A DNA stretch of 12,973 nt. It comes from an uncultured Actinomyces sp. Its GTDB lineage: Bacteria; Actinomycetota; Actinomycetes; Actinomycetales; Actinomycetaceae. The notes beneath the pieces were generated by a model. It ran no database searches, had not been told where the DNA came from, and saw nothing but the letters and a program-made list of their open reading frames with translations. Below, piece after piece: positions 5,693-12,366 of this stretch; within the stretch, counting starts at the first letter, position 1; each line of letters begins with the position of its first letter. Where the stretch lies: positions 1 through 12,973 of the forward strand of contig CABKMZ010000050.1 in assembly GCA_902373545.1 (NCBI GenBank). Reading direction: 5' to 3'. The position numbers were made by a program, and so were the translations under genes.

Positions 5693-7020
5693 ACGCTGTG
5701 AGCCAGGTCGTGGGAGCCCTCATCGAGGCGTGGGGCGAGGTGAAGGTCCAGAAGGCCCGCGTGGTCCTCTCCCTGGTGGGAGTGGTTGCCGCGGTGGCCG
5801 CCATGACGGTCGTCATCGCGCTGGGCGACCTGATCTTGCAATCCTCGCGGGAATTGGCCGAGCTTTACGAGGGGCGCTCGGTGACGCTGCGCCTCGCTCC
5901 GGAACAATCATCGGCCAGCCAGGGAGGCCCCTCGAATGGCGGACCCTCCCAGGAGTCCGGAACCGGGGAGGGCGCCCAGGCCTCGTCGACTGTCGCGCGA
6001 CCCGACGAGAAGGACCCGGTGAGCGACGCGATGGCGACGCTCGCGGACCGACACGACATCCGCTACTGGTCGCGCCTGTCCAGCTCGGGCGGCGAGATCG
6101 TCGAGGTCCGCCAGGCCCGCACGTCCGGGCAATTCCGCGGCTACCCGGTGGTGCGCACGCAGGATATGTTCAACGACGTCACGATCCAGTCGGTGGACCC
6201 CTCATATGAGGTGATTTTCCGCACCCGCATGCTCGCCGGGCGCTGGGTGGCCGCGAGCGACGCGGACCAGCGCTTGACCCCCGTCGTCATCTCCGAGGTC
6301 CTGTGGAATCAGCTGGGACGCGCCCCCATCGACCAGGTCCCCATCGTCCTACACACCACCGACGGCACCGCGCTGCGCGTCGTCGGTGTCACGAAAGCGA
6401 AGAGCCGCTTCGACATGCCGACCCTCTACGTGCACTATGACGCGGCGCGCGCCGCCCTGCCGCAGATGGGACAGCCCACGATGATCGCGTGGGTCGGCCC
6501 CGAGGATGCCGAGCAGGCGCGCACGGTGCTGCCGCGTGCCCTGGCCTCGATCCTTGGTGACGGATGGCGCGTGAGCGTCACCGGCGGCGAGCACCAGGAC
6601 ACGGGCGAGGAACAGCTGGGGACGATCTCCCGCGTCATCATGATTATCGGAGGCATTATCGTCTTTCTCGGTGCGCTCGGCCTCCTCAACGTCGCGATCG
6701 TGACCGTGCGCCAGCGCGTGCGCGAAATCGGTATCCGCCGCGCCGTCGGCGCCTCCGCCGCGCGCGTCTTCTTCGCTGTCTTCATGGAGTCGGTGGTCGC
6801 GACCTTCGTCGCCGGCGTCATCGGCGTGGGGATCGCGGTTGTCGTTGTGCGTTTCTTGCCGCTCGAATCGATGGGAATCGCCCTCAGTGAGACACCGGCC
6901 TTCCCCGCCGGCGCGGCCATCGCGGGCGTCGCCATCTCCACGAGCATCGGTGCTCTGTGCGGCATCATCCCGGCGCTCGCGGCCGTGCGCATCAAGCCAA
7001 TCGACGCGATTAGGTATTAG
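5689..7020 (+). CDS. FtsX/MacB-family ABC transporter permease
   Basis: The 443-aa membrane subunit of the exporter has the MacB topology: one N-terminal helix (about 24-46), a large extracytoplasmic domain (about 47-312), then three helices (about 313-338, 361-390 and 405-433). The conserved FtsX-domain motif VRQRVREIGIRRAVGASAAR follows the second helix. The C-terminus PIDAIRY matches the usual family ending. Residues about 73-108 are a Ser/Gly/Gln-rich low-complexity stretch within the extracytoplasmic domain; part of it resembles the insert in the GNAT protein at 2506-3171. The GTG start at 5689 has GAGGAGG 7-8 bases upstream and overlaps the ATPase stop as GTGA. It is the last gene of the operon; no clear terminator is seen in the 124 bp before the convergent mutY stop. 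Confidence 0.92.
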   Translation: MNAVSQVVGALIEAWGEVKVQKARVVLSLVGVVAAVAAMTVVIALGDLILQSSRELAELYEGRSVTLRLAPEQSSASQGGPSNGGPSQESGTGEGAQASSTVARPDEKDPVSDAMATLADRHDIRYWSRLSSSGGEIVEVRQARTSGQFRGYPVVRTQDMFNDVTIQSVDPSYEVIFRTRMLAGRWVAASDADQRLTPVVISEVLWNQLGRAPIDQVPIVLHTTDGTALRVVGVTKAKSRFDMPTLYVHYDAARAALPQMGQPTMIAWVGPEDAEQARTVLPRALASILGDGWRVSVTGGEHQDTGEEQLGTISRVIMIIGGIIVFLGALGLLNVAIVTVRQRVREIGIRRAVGASAARVFFAVFMESVVATFVAGVIGVGIAVVVVRFLPLESMGIALSETPAFPAGAAIAGVAISTSIGALCGIIPALAAVRIKPIDAIRY

Positions 7021-7144
7021 TAGTCGCCGAGGCCGTGGCTGGTGTCCCGATGTCGCGTGGGTTCGCGGTCGGGGAGTGGGCCTCGTCCGTGGTGGGCGAG
7101 TGGGAGGTTGGCGTCCCGTGTGGCCACGCGGTGTGGCGTCCGGG

Positions 7145-8068
7145 TCAGCGGGGAAGCGTCACTCGCTTGGTGTCCTCGTTGAAGACGATCATGCCTTCCT
7201 TGAGGAGGGCGCGGTAGACGCGGGTGGGCTGGTAGCGGTCGCCGCCGTCGAGGCGGGCGGCGTCGAGGACTCGGCGCTTCGTCAGGCCCTCCCTACCTTC
7301 GAAGTGCGCGGCGCGCAGTGCCTTCATGATGCGGCCGCGGGCCTGGCGGTCGGTGCCCGTGTAGGGCTGGGGCGTGGGGCGCTTCTCATCCTTGGGGAAT
7401 CCGGCGGTGGCCCACGCGCAGTGTTTGTGCATGATGCATTCATCACAGCTGGGGGAGAGCTGGGTGCAGACGAGGGCCCCGAACTCCATGAGAGACAAAC
7501 TGACCTCCGCGGCGAGGTGTCCATCTGTTGGGAGCAGGGTTGCGGCGCGCGCGGTTTCTGATTTGGAGGGCGTTGAGCGGGGAGGGAACTCCCGGCCGTC
7601 GAGAAATCTGACCAGCACTCTACGGACGTTCGTGTCCAGAACTGGGACGCGGATTCCGTGGCGGAAGGCGAGCAGCGCGCTGGCTGTGTACGTGCCCACG
7701 CCCGGCAGAAGAGTCAGCTCTTTCATGGTGAGGGGCACCTGACCGCCGTGTTTCTCGACGATGGTGCCCGCACAGTTTTTGAGGCGCAGCGCGCGTGACG
7801 GATAGCCCAGATTTGCCCAGGCTACAATGATATCTGCGGAGGATGCGTCGGCCAGGTCTGCGGGTGTGGGCCATCGGTGCATCCATTCAATCCAGATCGG
7901 CTGCACGCGCGACACCGGGGTCTGTTGGCTCATGATCTCGAAAACGAGGGTGCCCCAGTCGGACACGTCGTCGTGTCGCATGGGCAGGTTGCGCTTGTTG
8001 GATGCGAACCAGCGGGGAAGGTCATGGAGCAGTGTCTGCGAGGCCTCGGCCGTTGGATTTATGAACAC
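7145..8068 (-). CDS. mutY: A/G-specific adenine DNA glycosylase MutY
   Basis: This 307-aa base-excision repair enzyme removes adenine mispaired with 8-oxoguanine. The catalytic Glu is in LVFEIMSQQTPV (E44) and the Asp of the helix-hairpin-helix glycosylase superfamily is in VLDTNVRR (D145). The helix-hairpin-helix is LLPGVGTYTASALL (about 120-133). A complete [4Fe-4S] motif C-x6-C-x2-C-x5-C (C201, C208, C211, C217) follows. The tail contains the GTDRQARGRIM segment known in short actinobacterial MutY proteins, which lack the long MutT-like C-terminal domain. I chose the GTG at 8068: the frame stays open to 8227, but that extension crosses the divergent promoter region and does not resemble MutY. 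TACACT lies six bases before this GTG, suggesting a leaderless mRNA. Confidence 0.92.
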   Translation of the reverse strand: MFINPTAEASQTLLHDLPRWFASNKRNLPMRHDDVSDWGTLVFEIMSQQTPVSRVQPIWIEWMHRWPTPADLADASSADIIVAWANLGYPSRALRLKNCAGTIVEKHGGQVPLTMKELTLLPGVGTYTASALLAFRHGIRVPVLDTNVRRVLVRFLDGREFPPRSTPSKSETARAATLLPTDGHLAAEVSLSLMEFGALVCTQLSPSCDECIMHKHCAWATAGFPKDEKRPTPQPYTGTDRQARGRIMKALRAAHFEGREGLTKRRVLDAARLDGGDRYQPTRVYRALLKEGMIVFNEDTKRVTLPR

Positions 8069-8080
8069 CCTGTCAGTGTA
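8069..8080 (-). promoter_or_regulatory. Candidate leaderless promoter of mutY
   Basis: On the reverse strand TACACT (8080-8075) is followed by six bases and then the GTG start at 8068. Transcription would thus start on or beside the start codon. No ribosome binding site stands at a usable distance. No -35 consensus is visible at 16-18 bases. Confidence 0.45.
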
Positions 8081-8143
8081 GAGAGAGTTGTCTGATGCCT
8101 GCGCTCCCAGCGACCCAGTCTGTGAGGTGGAGCATAAAATTCG

Positions 8144-8179
8144 TTGACAGTTGTATAAACGGTAAAGGTCCGCTAGTCT
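8144..8179 (+). promoter_or_regulatory. Candidate promoter region of the first TM2 gene
   Basis: A perfect TTGACA (8144-8149) is present but has no -10 box at 16-18 bases. TTGTAT (8151-8156) with TAGTCT (8174-8179) gives a 17-base spacing and is the better pair. The region is AT-rich compared with its surroundings. It lies between the divergent mutY and TM2 genes, so regulators could affect both. Confidence 0.45.
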
Positions 8180-8198
8180 GACCGTGCTCTCAGAAACG

Positions 8199-8215
8199 CC
8201 CCGCGCCTTGCGGGG
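8199..8215 (+). other. 5' leader hairpin before the first TM2 gene
   Basis: CCCCGC (8199-8204) pairs with GCGGGG (8210-8215) around a 5-base loop. TT follows, then the ribosome binding site AGGAGA (8229-8234). It may protect the transcript or be a weak attenuator; there is no long T-tract. Confidence 0.45.
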
Positions 8216-8238
8216 TTCCATCAACAACAGGAGACATA

Positions 8239-8580
8239 ATGTCCGCTCCTCAGCAGCCCGGTTACGGCCAGCCCGGCTTCAACGCCCCCGTCCAGGGCAA
8301 GTCCCGCATGGTCGCCGGCCTCCTCAACTTCTTCCTCGGCGGCCTCGCCGTTGGTGACTTCTACCTCGGCCACATGAAGATCGGCGCAATGCGCGCCGGC
8401 GCCTTGATCCTCGGCTGGGTCATCATGATTATCGGTGGCGCCATGGACAGCGCCGTCGTCGCCGGCCTCGGCTACCTGTTCGTCCTCGCGCTTGGCGTCT
8501 TTGGCCTCGCGTGCGCCATCATGACCTTCATGGGCAAGTGGATCTACGAGAAGGACGCCAACGGCGTTCCCACCGTCTGA
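8239..8580 (+). CDS. TM2-domain membrane protein
   Basis: The 113-aa protein opens with a short Gln/Pro/Gly-rich cytoplasmic segment (MSAPQQPGYGQPGFNAPVQG). A TM2 domain follows: KSRMVAGLLNFFLGGLAVGD then FYLGHMKIGAMRAG, the K-x-hydrophobic helix and the G-D-FYLG turn characteristic of this family. Further hydrophobic stretches cover about 52-67 and 73-97, and the tail is KWIYEKDANGVPTV. TM2 proteins are small bacterial membrane proteins of unknown biochemical role. The ATG at 8239 has AGGAGA four bases upstream. It is monocistronic, with a strong terminator 41 bases after the stop. A second TM2 protein with a longer N-terminus lies at 9216-9767. Confidence 0.88.
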   Translation: MSAPQQPGYGQPGFNAPVQGKSRMVAGLLNFFLGGLAVGDFYLGHMKIGAMRAGALILGWVIMIIGGAMDSAVVAGLGYLFVLALGVFGLACAIMTFMGKWIYEKDANGVPTV

Positions 8581-8620
8581 GTTGTGCGAATGCGTTTGAA
8601 CTGACGCGCACTCTGTGAGA

Positions 8621-8656
8621 GTGTGGGGCCCAGCTGATGCTGGGCCCCACACTTTT
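8621..8656 (+). terminator. Rho-independent terminator after the first TM2 gene
   Basis: A perfect 14-bp stem (8621-8634 with 8639-8652) has loop TGAT and is followed by TTTT. It is a textbook intrinsic terminator. Confidence 0.95.
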
Positions 8657-8660
8657 GTAT

Positions 8661-8903
8661 CTAGCCCGGGGTGTGTCGGTCGAGCCAGTCGCTGATGGGT
8701 GAGCTGTTGTCGCGCCAGCGTGTGAATGCTGTGGGTGTATTGGCCGAGCGTTTCGCTGTTGCGAGGGCGTCGGCTTGCCGGGTGAAGTGTCTCGGGTTGC
8801 GCTGGCAGCTGGGCCCGAGGCCTGGCGTTGTTAGCCCCTTAATGCGCAGCTGGGCCCTATAGGTGGAGCGTGGGCGACCCCGCCCACACTGCCACCCATG
8901 GGG
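8661..8903 (-). pseudogene. Possible degraded coding remnant, family unknown
   Basis: On the reverse strand an open frame of 80 codons runs from just after a TAA (8906-8904) to the TAG at 8663-8661. It has no ATG, GTG or TTG start. Its translation is mixed and protein-like rather than Arg/Pro-only, ending in FTRWRDNSSPISDWLDRHTPG, with GC-biased but not extreme third positions. That would fit the 3' end of a lost gene. I do not recognise a family, and chance is a real alternative. Confidence 0.28.
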
Positions 8904-9157
8904 TTAACCTGCGCATCGACGGGCGCGCACAGCCACTTCTCGGGCGATCACTCCACCGATCAGAGGCGCACGGCTACCAGTCGGGCGAGCCTTGCCGCCA
9001 GACGTACCCGCGCGCGTCGCCGCAGGCGCAGCAGCGTGGGGCGCTGCGCGCGTGAAGGCATGGCACCCCTGCCCCTGACCCAGGTGACAAACAGTCTACG
9101 GGTGGATTCGGGGTGACGTCGGGGTGGTTGCGGGTACCGTGATGGGGGCGGTGCCGC

Positions 9158-9163
9158 TAGGAT
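9158..9163 (+). promoter_or_regulatory. Candidate -10 box of the second TM2 gene
   Basis: TAGGAT at 9158-9163 fits an actinobacterial -10 box. The -35 position at 17 bases (TACCGT, 9135-9140) is poor. Transcription would start near 9170, giving a leader of about 46 nt with the ribosome binding site GAAAGG (9203-9208). Confidence 0.4.
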
Positions 9164-9215
9164 GTGGCACTGCGGCCACACAAAGGCCACCCCACGACAA
9201 TCGAAAGGCTTAGCC

Positions 9216-9767
9216 ATGACGACGCCCGATCCCCTGGCCAACCCCATCAAGCCCGAGGACGATACCCAGGCCTCGATCCCCGCGCCTGAGGCGCCCAGCT
9301 TCCCCCAGGCCTCGGCCCCCTCCTTTGACGAGGCGACCGCCACCCCCGGTGCCACCACCTACGGCACCGCCTACGACCCCGCTGGCGCGGCGCCGGAGGC
9401 GCAGGCCCAGGACGCGCAGCAGCCCTACACTCAGCCCGCGTTCGGCCAGCCCCAGGACCCCCAACAGGGCTACGCCCAGCCCGCGTTCGGCCAGCCCGCG
9501 TTCGGCCAGCCCGCCTTCGCTCAGGGTGTCTATGCGAACCCGCCCAAGCAGTGGATCATTGCCCTGCTTCTGGCGTTCTTCGTGGGCCCGCTGGGTATCC
9601 ACAACTTCTACCTGGGCTACAACAGCCGCGGCCTGATCCAGCTGCTTCTGTCCGTTATCGTCATCGGCCTGCCCATCACCGCCATCTGGGCGTTCATTGA
9701 GTTCATCATGATCATCATGCGTTCCGGCTCCTACGGCTGCGACGCCACGGGCCAGCCGCTGGTGTGA
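9216..9767 (+). CDS. TM2-domain protein with Q/P/A/F/G-repeat N-terminus
   Basis: In this 183-aa protein the first 110 residues are predicted disordered: Ala/Pro/Ser/Gln-rich, ending in repeated QPAFG pentapeptides (about 73-103). The TM2 domain then covers about 111-167: PKQWIIALLLAFFVGPLGIH, then NFYLGYNSRGLIQLLLSVIV, with the conserved G-x-H-x-FYLG turn. Two hydrophobic helices bracket that turn. The tail is SGSYGCDATGQPLV. The ATG at 9216 has GAAAGG seven bases upstream; the open frame extends slightly further but lacks a better site. The role is unknown; proteins of this shape are common in Actinobacteria. It is followed 42 bp later by dcd, which seems to have its own promoter. Confidence 0.87.
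   Translation: MTTPDPLANPIKPEDDTQASIPAPEAPSFPQASAPSFDEATATPGATTYGTAYDPAGAAPEAQAQDAQQPYTQPAFGQPQDPQQGYAQPAFGQPAFGQPAFAQGVYANPPKQWIIALLLAFFVGPLGIHNFYLGYNSRGLIQLLLSVIVIGLPITAIWAFIEFIMIIMRSGSYGCDATGQPLV
9477..9521 (+). repeat. 15-bp intragenic tandem repeat, 3 units
   Basis: CAGCCCGCGTTCGGC repeats at 9477-9491 and 9492-9506, with a variant at 9507-9521. A separate identical unit lies at 9432-9446. It encodes Gln-Pro-Ala-Phe-Gly in the disordered N-terminus of the second TM2 protein. Confidence 0.92.
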
Positions 9768-9797
9768 CCTGGGGTGTTGTCGCGGCGCTGAGTATGC

Positions 9798-9809
9798 GAC
9801 AATCAAGTT
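9798..9809 (+). promoter_or_regulatory. Candidate leaderless promoter of dcd
   Basis: GACAAT (9798-9803) is followed by six bases and then the ATG at 9810. The bases before the ATG hold no Shine-Dalgarno sequence. This is the same spacing as at mutY and tetR. The -35 region is weak. Confidence 0.45.
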
Positions 9810-10391
9810 ATGCTGCTCAGTGACCGCGACATCAACGCCTCCCTGGATTCCGGCCGCATTCGGCTGGATCCTCTGGATCGTGACCTGGTCCAGCCGGCCA
9901 GTATCGACGTGAGGTTGGACCGGCTGTTCTGCCTTTTTGATAATCACCGCTACCCGGTGATCGACCCCGCGGCGGACCAGTCGGACCTGGCGCGCCAGGT
10001 GGATGTGGGGCCGGATCAGCCCTTCGTCTTGCACCCCGGTGAGTTCGTCCTGGGTGCCACGTACGAGCTGGTGACCCTCGGCGACGACATTGCCGCGCGA
10101 CTGGAAGGCAAGTCGTCGCTGGGGCGCCTCGGCCTCCTCACTCATTCCACCGCGGGCTTCATTGACCCCGGTTTCTCCGGTCATGTGACCCTGGAGCTGT
10201 CCAATGCGGCGACGATGCCGATCCTGCTCTACCCGGGCATGAAGATTGGGCAGCTGTGCTTCTTCGACCTGTCCTCCCCGGCTGAACATCCCTACGGCTC
10301 GCAGGGTGCGGGTTCGCACTACCAGGGCCAGCGAGGCCCGACGCCCTCCCGGACTCACGAGCGTTTTACGCGCACCCGTATCGATCGGTGA
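9810..10391 (+). CDS. dcd: dCTP deaminase (probably bifunctional deaminase/dUTPase)
   Basis: The 193-aa enzyme converts dCTP toward dUMP for thymidylate synthesis. From residue 1 ([10 protein letters not shown]) it follows the actinobacterial Dcd pattern: [15 protein letters not shown] (26-40), the active-site segment [10 protein letters not shown] (S102, R106 corresponding to E. coli S111 and R115) and [12 protein letters not shown] (E129 corresponding to the catalytic E138). The C-terminal GQRGPTPSR covers the nucleotide lid. The [14 protein letters not shown] segment is of the type found in the Mycobacterium tuberculosis enzyme, which is known to be bifunctional (dCTP deaminase and dUTPase), so the same activity is inferred here. 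The start is the first residue conserved in the family. An unknown gene begins one base after the dcd stop, implying coupled translation. Confidence 0.95.
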   Translation: MLLSDRDINASLDSGRIRLDPLDRDLVQPASIDVRLDRLFCLFDNHRYPVIDPAADQSDLARQVDVGPDQPFVLHPGEFVLGATYELVTLGDDIAARLEGKSSLGRLGLLTHSTAGFIDPGFSGHVTLELSNAATMPILLYPGMKIGQLCFFDLSSPAEHPYGSQGAGSHYQGQRGPTPSRTHERFTRTRIDR

Positions 10392-10392
10392 C

Positions 10393-12009
10393 ATGATGAC
10401 GTCTCATCCTCCTCTTCCGTCCAGGCGTGAGCGCATGCGTGCCGAGCGCGCGGCACGCGGTGCAGCGACCGAGTTAGCTGCGCCGCCCCCGCCGGAAGCG
10501 GCAGACCTGCCTCCGGCGGCGCCTCCGCCACCAGCACCTAGCGATCATTCCCTGGCTGCTCCGCCTCCTCCCGAAGCGGGGGATATTCCGCCGACCGCGC
10601 CTCCTCCGCCGACGCCTCCGTCCGGTGTGCCCGCCCCGGGCGCGCAGGGGAGAGAGAATCAGTCCACGACGACGCGTACGGGCGTGATCACCGGCGTCGC
10701 CCTGCCGGGTATGACGCCGCGCCCCGACCAGATCACCAACCGGGGCGACGAGCCGCCCCCCGCGCCCGTGAGGCGTTCCCTCAAGGAACGCATGGCGAGC
10801 GCGCGTCCCAGTTTCGCGGACCCGCTGCTCACGGCCGTGACGGGCAACCCGCTCACGCAGACGCACGCCTCGCTGGTGGGGATGACCACGACGGAGCACG
10901 CCTTCCAGATCGCGGCCGATGGTGAGGTCACGGGGGCCGAGGCCGCCGCGCCGATCGCCGCCGCCATCGAGGTGAGTGAACCCGCGGGTGTCATCGACCT
11001 GGACGAGGCGCTGAGTAATCACCTCCTCTTGGTGTCCGAGGCGGTGGATCCGGCCGAGCTGGAGGCCCTCGCGATCTCCATGTGGGACGATGCCAGCTGG
11101 ATCGCCCCGGGTCGCCTGCGCTTGTCGTCCGAGGCTGAGCTTGAGGGCCCGTGGTCGCTCGATCAGCCGACGCGCGCCGAGCTGGGCACCCCGTCCATGC
11201 TGACGAACGCGTGGATCCTGCGCTGCCCGGCCTCGCGTGCGCAGGACAAGCCGAGCCCGGTGATGGGTGAGTGGGCGAAGGCGTTTCCCGAGGGGATGCC
11301 CATCGGTCTGGAGTACCTTGTCCTCGAGGCGTTGAACCGTATGGCGCGCCGCCTGGCCGGGGGTATGCGCATCGCGGGTAGCGGCTACGTCATGGTTCCC
11401 GACGCCGACTCGGCGGTGAACTTGACGGTGTACTCGCCGCGGTGGATTAATCCCGAGGACCTGCTGGCCGCGATGCGCGAGCGCGCCGGATTCGAGCAGA
11501 TGAAGGACGCGCGCGACATCGTCCCCGACGTTCCCGAGGCTCCCGCGCTCAGCCCCGCGCAGGCCGCGCATATCGAGAAACTGAAGGCGGAGCTGGGGCC
11601 TGTTCGCGAGGACATCGCCTCTAAGATCGCCAAGGCTCGCGAGGAGCTGGAGGCCCAACGCAACGAGCCGCAGGTCGTCGACGGCTACGCGCTGATGAGC
11701 CCGATCGGTAACCGCTCCGACATGATGATCGAGGTCCACGCGGTCCCCACGCCCCCGCGCGTGCTGCGCTGGGAGCCGTGGACGACGGGCGCGATCATCG
11801 AATATCAGGTTCGTTGGCTGCCCGGCCTGACCCCGACGCCCGGCGCGTCCTCGATGAGCCGCACGGCTCGCCTGGAGCGCCTGCGCTCGACGCAGGACGT
11901 GGAGAAGGCCGCTGGCTTGATCGCGACGCTCGTGGGTGGCAACGTCATCGACGAGGATGGTTTCCTCGTCGGCTTGGCGGAGGTCACCGACGAGGAGGAC
12001 GACGAGTAG
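10393..12009 (+). CDS. Protein of unknown function, Pro-rich N-terminus and coiled coil
   Basis: I do not recognise a family for this 538-aa protein. It has a basic start (SRRERMRAERAARG), then a Pro/Ala-rich region (about 28-84) with two copies of an APPPPEAxDxPPxAPPPP-like unit. A second Pro patch lies near 121-125. A globular, mixed-composition region spans about 140-385, a charged helical segment likely to form a coiled coil about 395-433 (AAHIEKLKAELGPVREDIAS), and a further globular part about 438-525. The tail is acidic (VTDEEDDE). No signal peptide, membrane span or catalytic motif is seen, so it is probably cytoplasmic. ATGs at 10393 and 10396 start one and four bases after the dcd stop; no clear ribosome binding site is present, so it may rely on coupling. 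The open frame reaches back to 10246 only by overlapping dcd. Codon use matches its neighbours. Confidence 0.85.
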   Translation: MMTSHPPLPSRRERMRAERAARGAATELAAPPPPEAADLPPAAPPPPAPSDHSLAAPPPPEAGDIPPTAPPPPTPPSGVPAPGAQGRENQSTTTRTGVITGVALPGMTPRPDQITNRGDEPPPAPVRRSLKERMASARPSFADPLLTAVTGNPLTQTHASLVGMTTTEHAFQIAADGEVTGAEAAAPIAAAIEVSEPAGVIDLDEALSNHLLLVSEAVDPAELEALAISMWDDASWIAPGRLRLSSEAELEGPWSLDQPTRAELGTPSMLTNAWILRCPASRAQDKPSPVMGEWAKAFPEGMPIGLEYLVLEALNRMARRLAGGMRIAGSGYVMVPDADSAVNLTVYSPRWINPEDLLAAMRERAGFEQMKDARDIVPDVPEAPALSPAQAAHIEKLKAELGPVREDIASKIAKAREELEAQRNEPQVVDGYALMSPIGNRSDMMIEVHAVPTPPRVLRWEPWTTGAIIEYQVRWLPGLTPTPGASSMSRTARLERLRSTQDVEKAAGLIATLVGGNVIDEDGFLVGLAEVTDEEDDE

Positions 12010-12016
12010 CCACCTG

Positions 12017-12045
12017 TAGACGGCGCGTATCCCACCCGCTAGGGT
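12017..12045 (+). promoter_or_regulatory. Candidate promoter of the mop gene
   Basis: TAGACG (12017-12022) and TAGGGT (12040-12045) are spaced by 17 bases. A 5-bp inverted repeat (CACCC-GCTA-GGGTG, 12033-12046) covers the -10 box and could be an operator or a chance hairpin. The ribosome binding site GAAAGGG (12072-12078) lies six bases before the ATG. Confidence 0.45.
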
Positions 12046-12084
12046 GTCTGTGTTCGCACTCCAGCTCATACGAAAGGGCACACC

Positions 12085-12297
12085 ATGAAGCTCTCTGCAC
12101 GCAACCAGCTCCCCGGCACCGTCGTTGAGGTCTCTCAGGGCGCCGTGAACGGCATCGTCAAGATCGAGGTCGCCCCCGGCCTGGTCATCTCCTCGTCGAT
12201 CACGAACGCCGCCATCGAGGAGCTCGGCCTGACCGTCGGCTCCCAGGCCGTCGCCGTCATCAAGGCCTCCAACGTCATCGTTGGTGTCGAGGACTGA
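12085..12297 (+). CDS. mop: Molbindin: single Mop/TOBE-domain molybdate-binding protein
   Basis: The 70-aa protein is one complete Mop domain. It begins MKLSARNQLPGTVVEVSQGAVNGIV and continues with EVAPGLVISSSITNAAIEELGLTVG and VIKASNVIVGVED. This is the classic molbindin pattern, including the SARN start, the GAVN turn, the S-x-IT-N oxyanion-binding stretch and the KAS-V-V ending. Such proteins assemble into oligomers that bind molybdate or tungstate in the cytoplasm and store it or buffer it for molybdenum-cofactor synthesis. No molybdate transporter (modABC) or cofactor-synthesis gene is visible in the window, so it is an orphan here. It appears monocistronic, with its own promoter and a strong terminator just after the stop. 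Confidence 0.95.
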   Translation: MKLSARNQLPGTVVEVSQGAVNGIVKIEVAPGLVISSSITNAAIEELGLTVGSQAVAVIKASNVIVGVED

Positions 12298-12312
12298 TCC
12301 TTTCAAACGTCG

Positions 12313-12350
12313 CAGTGCGGCCCCGCAGGTTTTCCTGCGGGGCCGCACTG
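12313..12350. terminator. Bidirectional hairpin terminator between convergent genes
   Basis: A perfect 17-bp stem (12313-12329 with 12334-12350) has a TTTT loop (AAAA on the other strand). It lies between the mop stop (12297) and the stop of the reverse-strand iron-sulfur protein (12367). No long T-tract follows on the + strand; the reverse strand reads into ACGTTTGAAAGG. It probably serves both genes. Confidence 0.85.
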
Positions 12351-12366
12351 TGTCTGGGGCCTGTGA

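Larger units (their letters stand above)
8657..9215. other. 559-bp spacer without an intact gene
   Basis: The spacer runs from the TM2 terminator to the second TM2 gene. It holds a possible reverse-strand coding remnant (8661-8903), a 12-bp direct repeat GCAGCTGGGCCC at 8805-8816 and 8846-8857, and the promoter of the next gene. A second short reverse-strand frame ending at 8974 has a Cys-rich segment (CCACGDARGYVWRQGSPDW) but no family could be named. No RNA gene was recognised. Confidence 0.5.

Noticed and set aside
7021..7144. Terminator between the permease and mutY
   Set aside because: Only short imperfect pairings are visible in this GC-rich spacer; no convincing hairpin was found.
8069..8227. 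53-residue N-terminal extension of MutY
   Set aside because: It starts with TTG codons, has no ribosome binding site, overlaps the TM2 promoter and does not resemble MutY.
9210..10394. 394-codon open frame on the reverse strand opposite TM2 and dcd
   Set aside because: It is antisense to two confidently identified genes and has a repetitive composition derived from their repeats.
10474..12348. 624-codon open frame on the reverse strand
   Set aside because: It lies opposite the 538-aa + strand gene and across mop and part of a terminator, and is Arg/His/Gly-rich. It is an antisense shadow of GC-rich codons.
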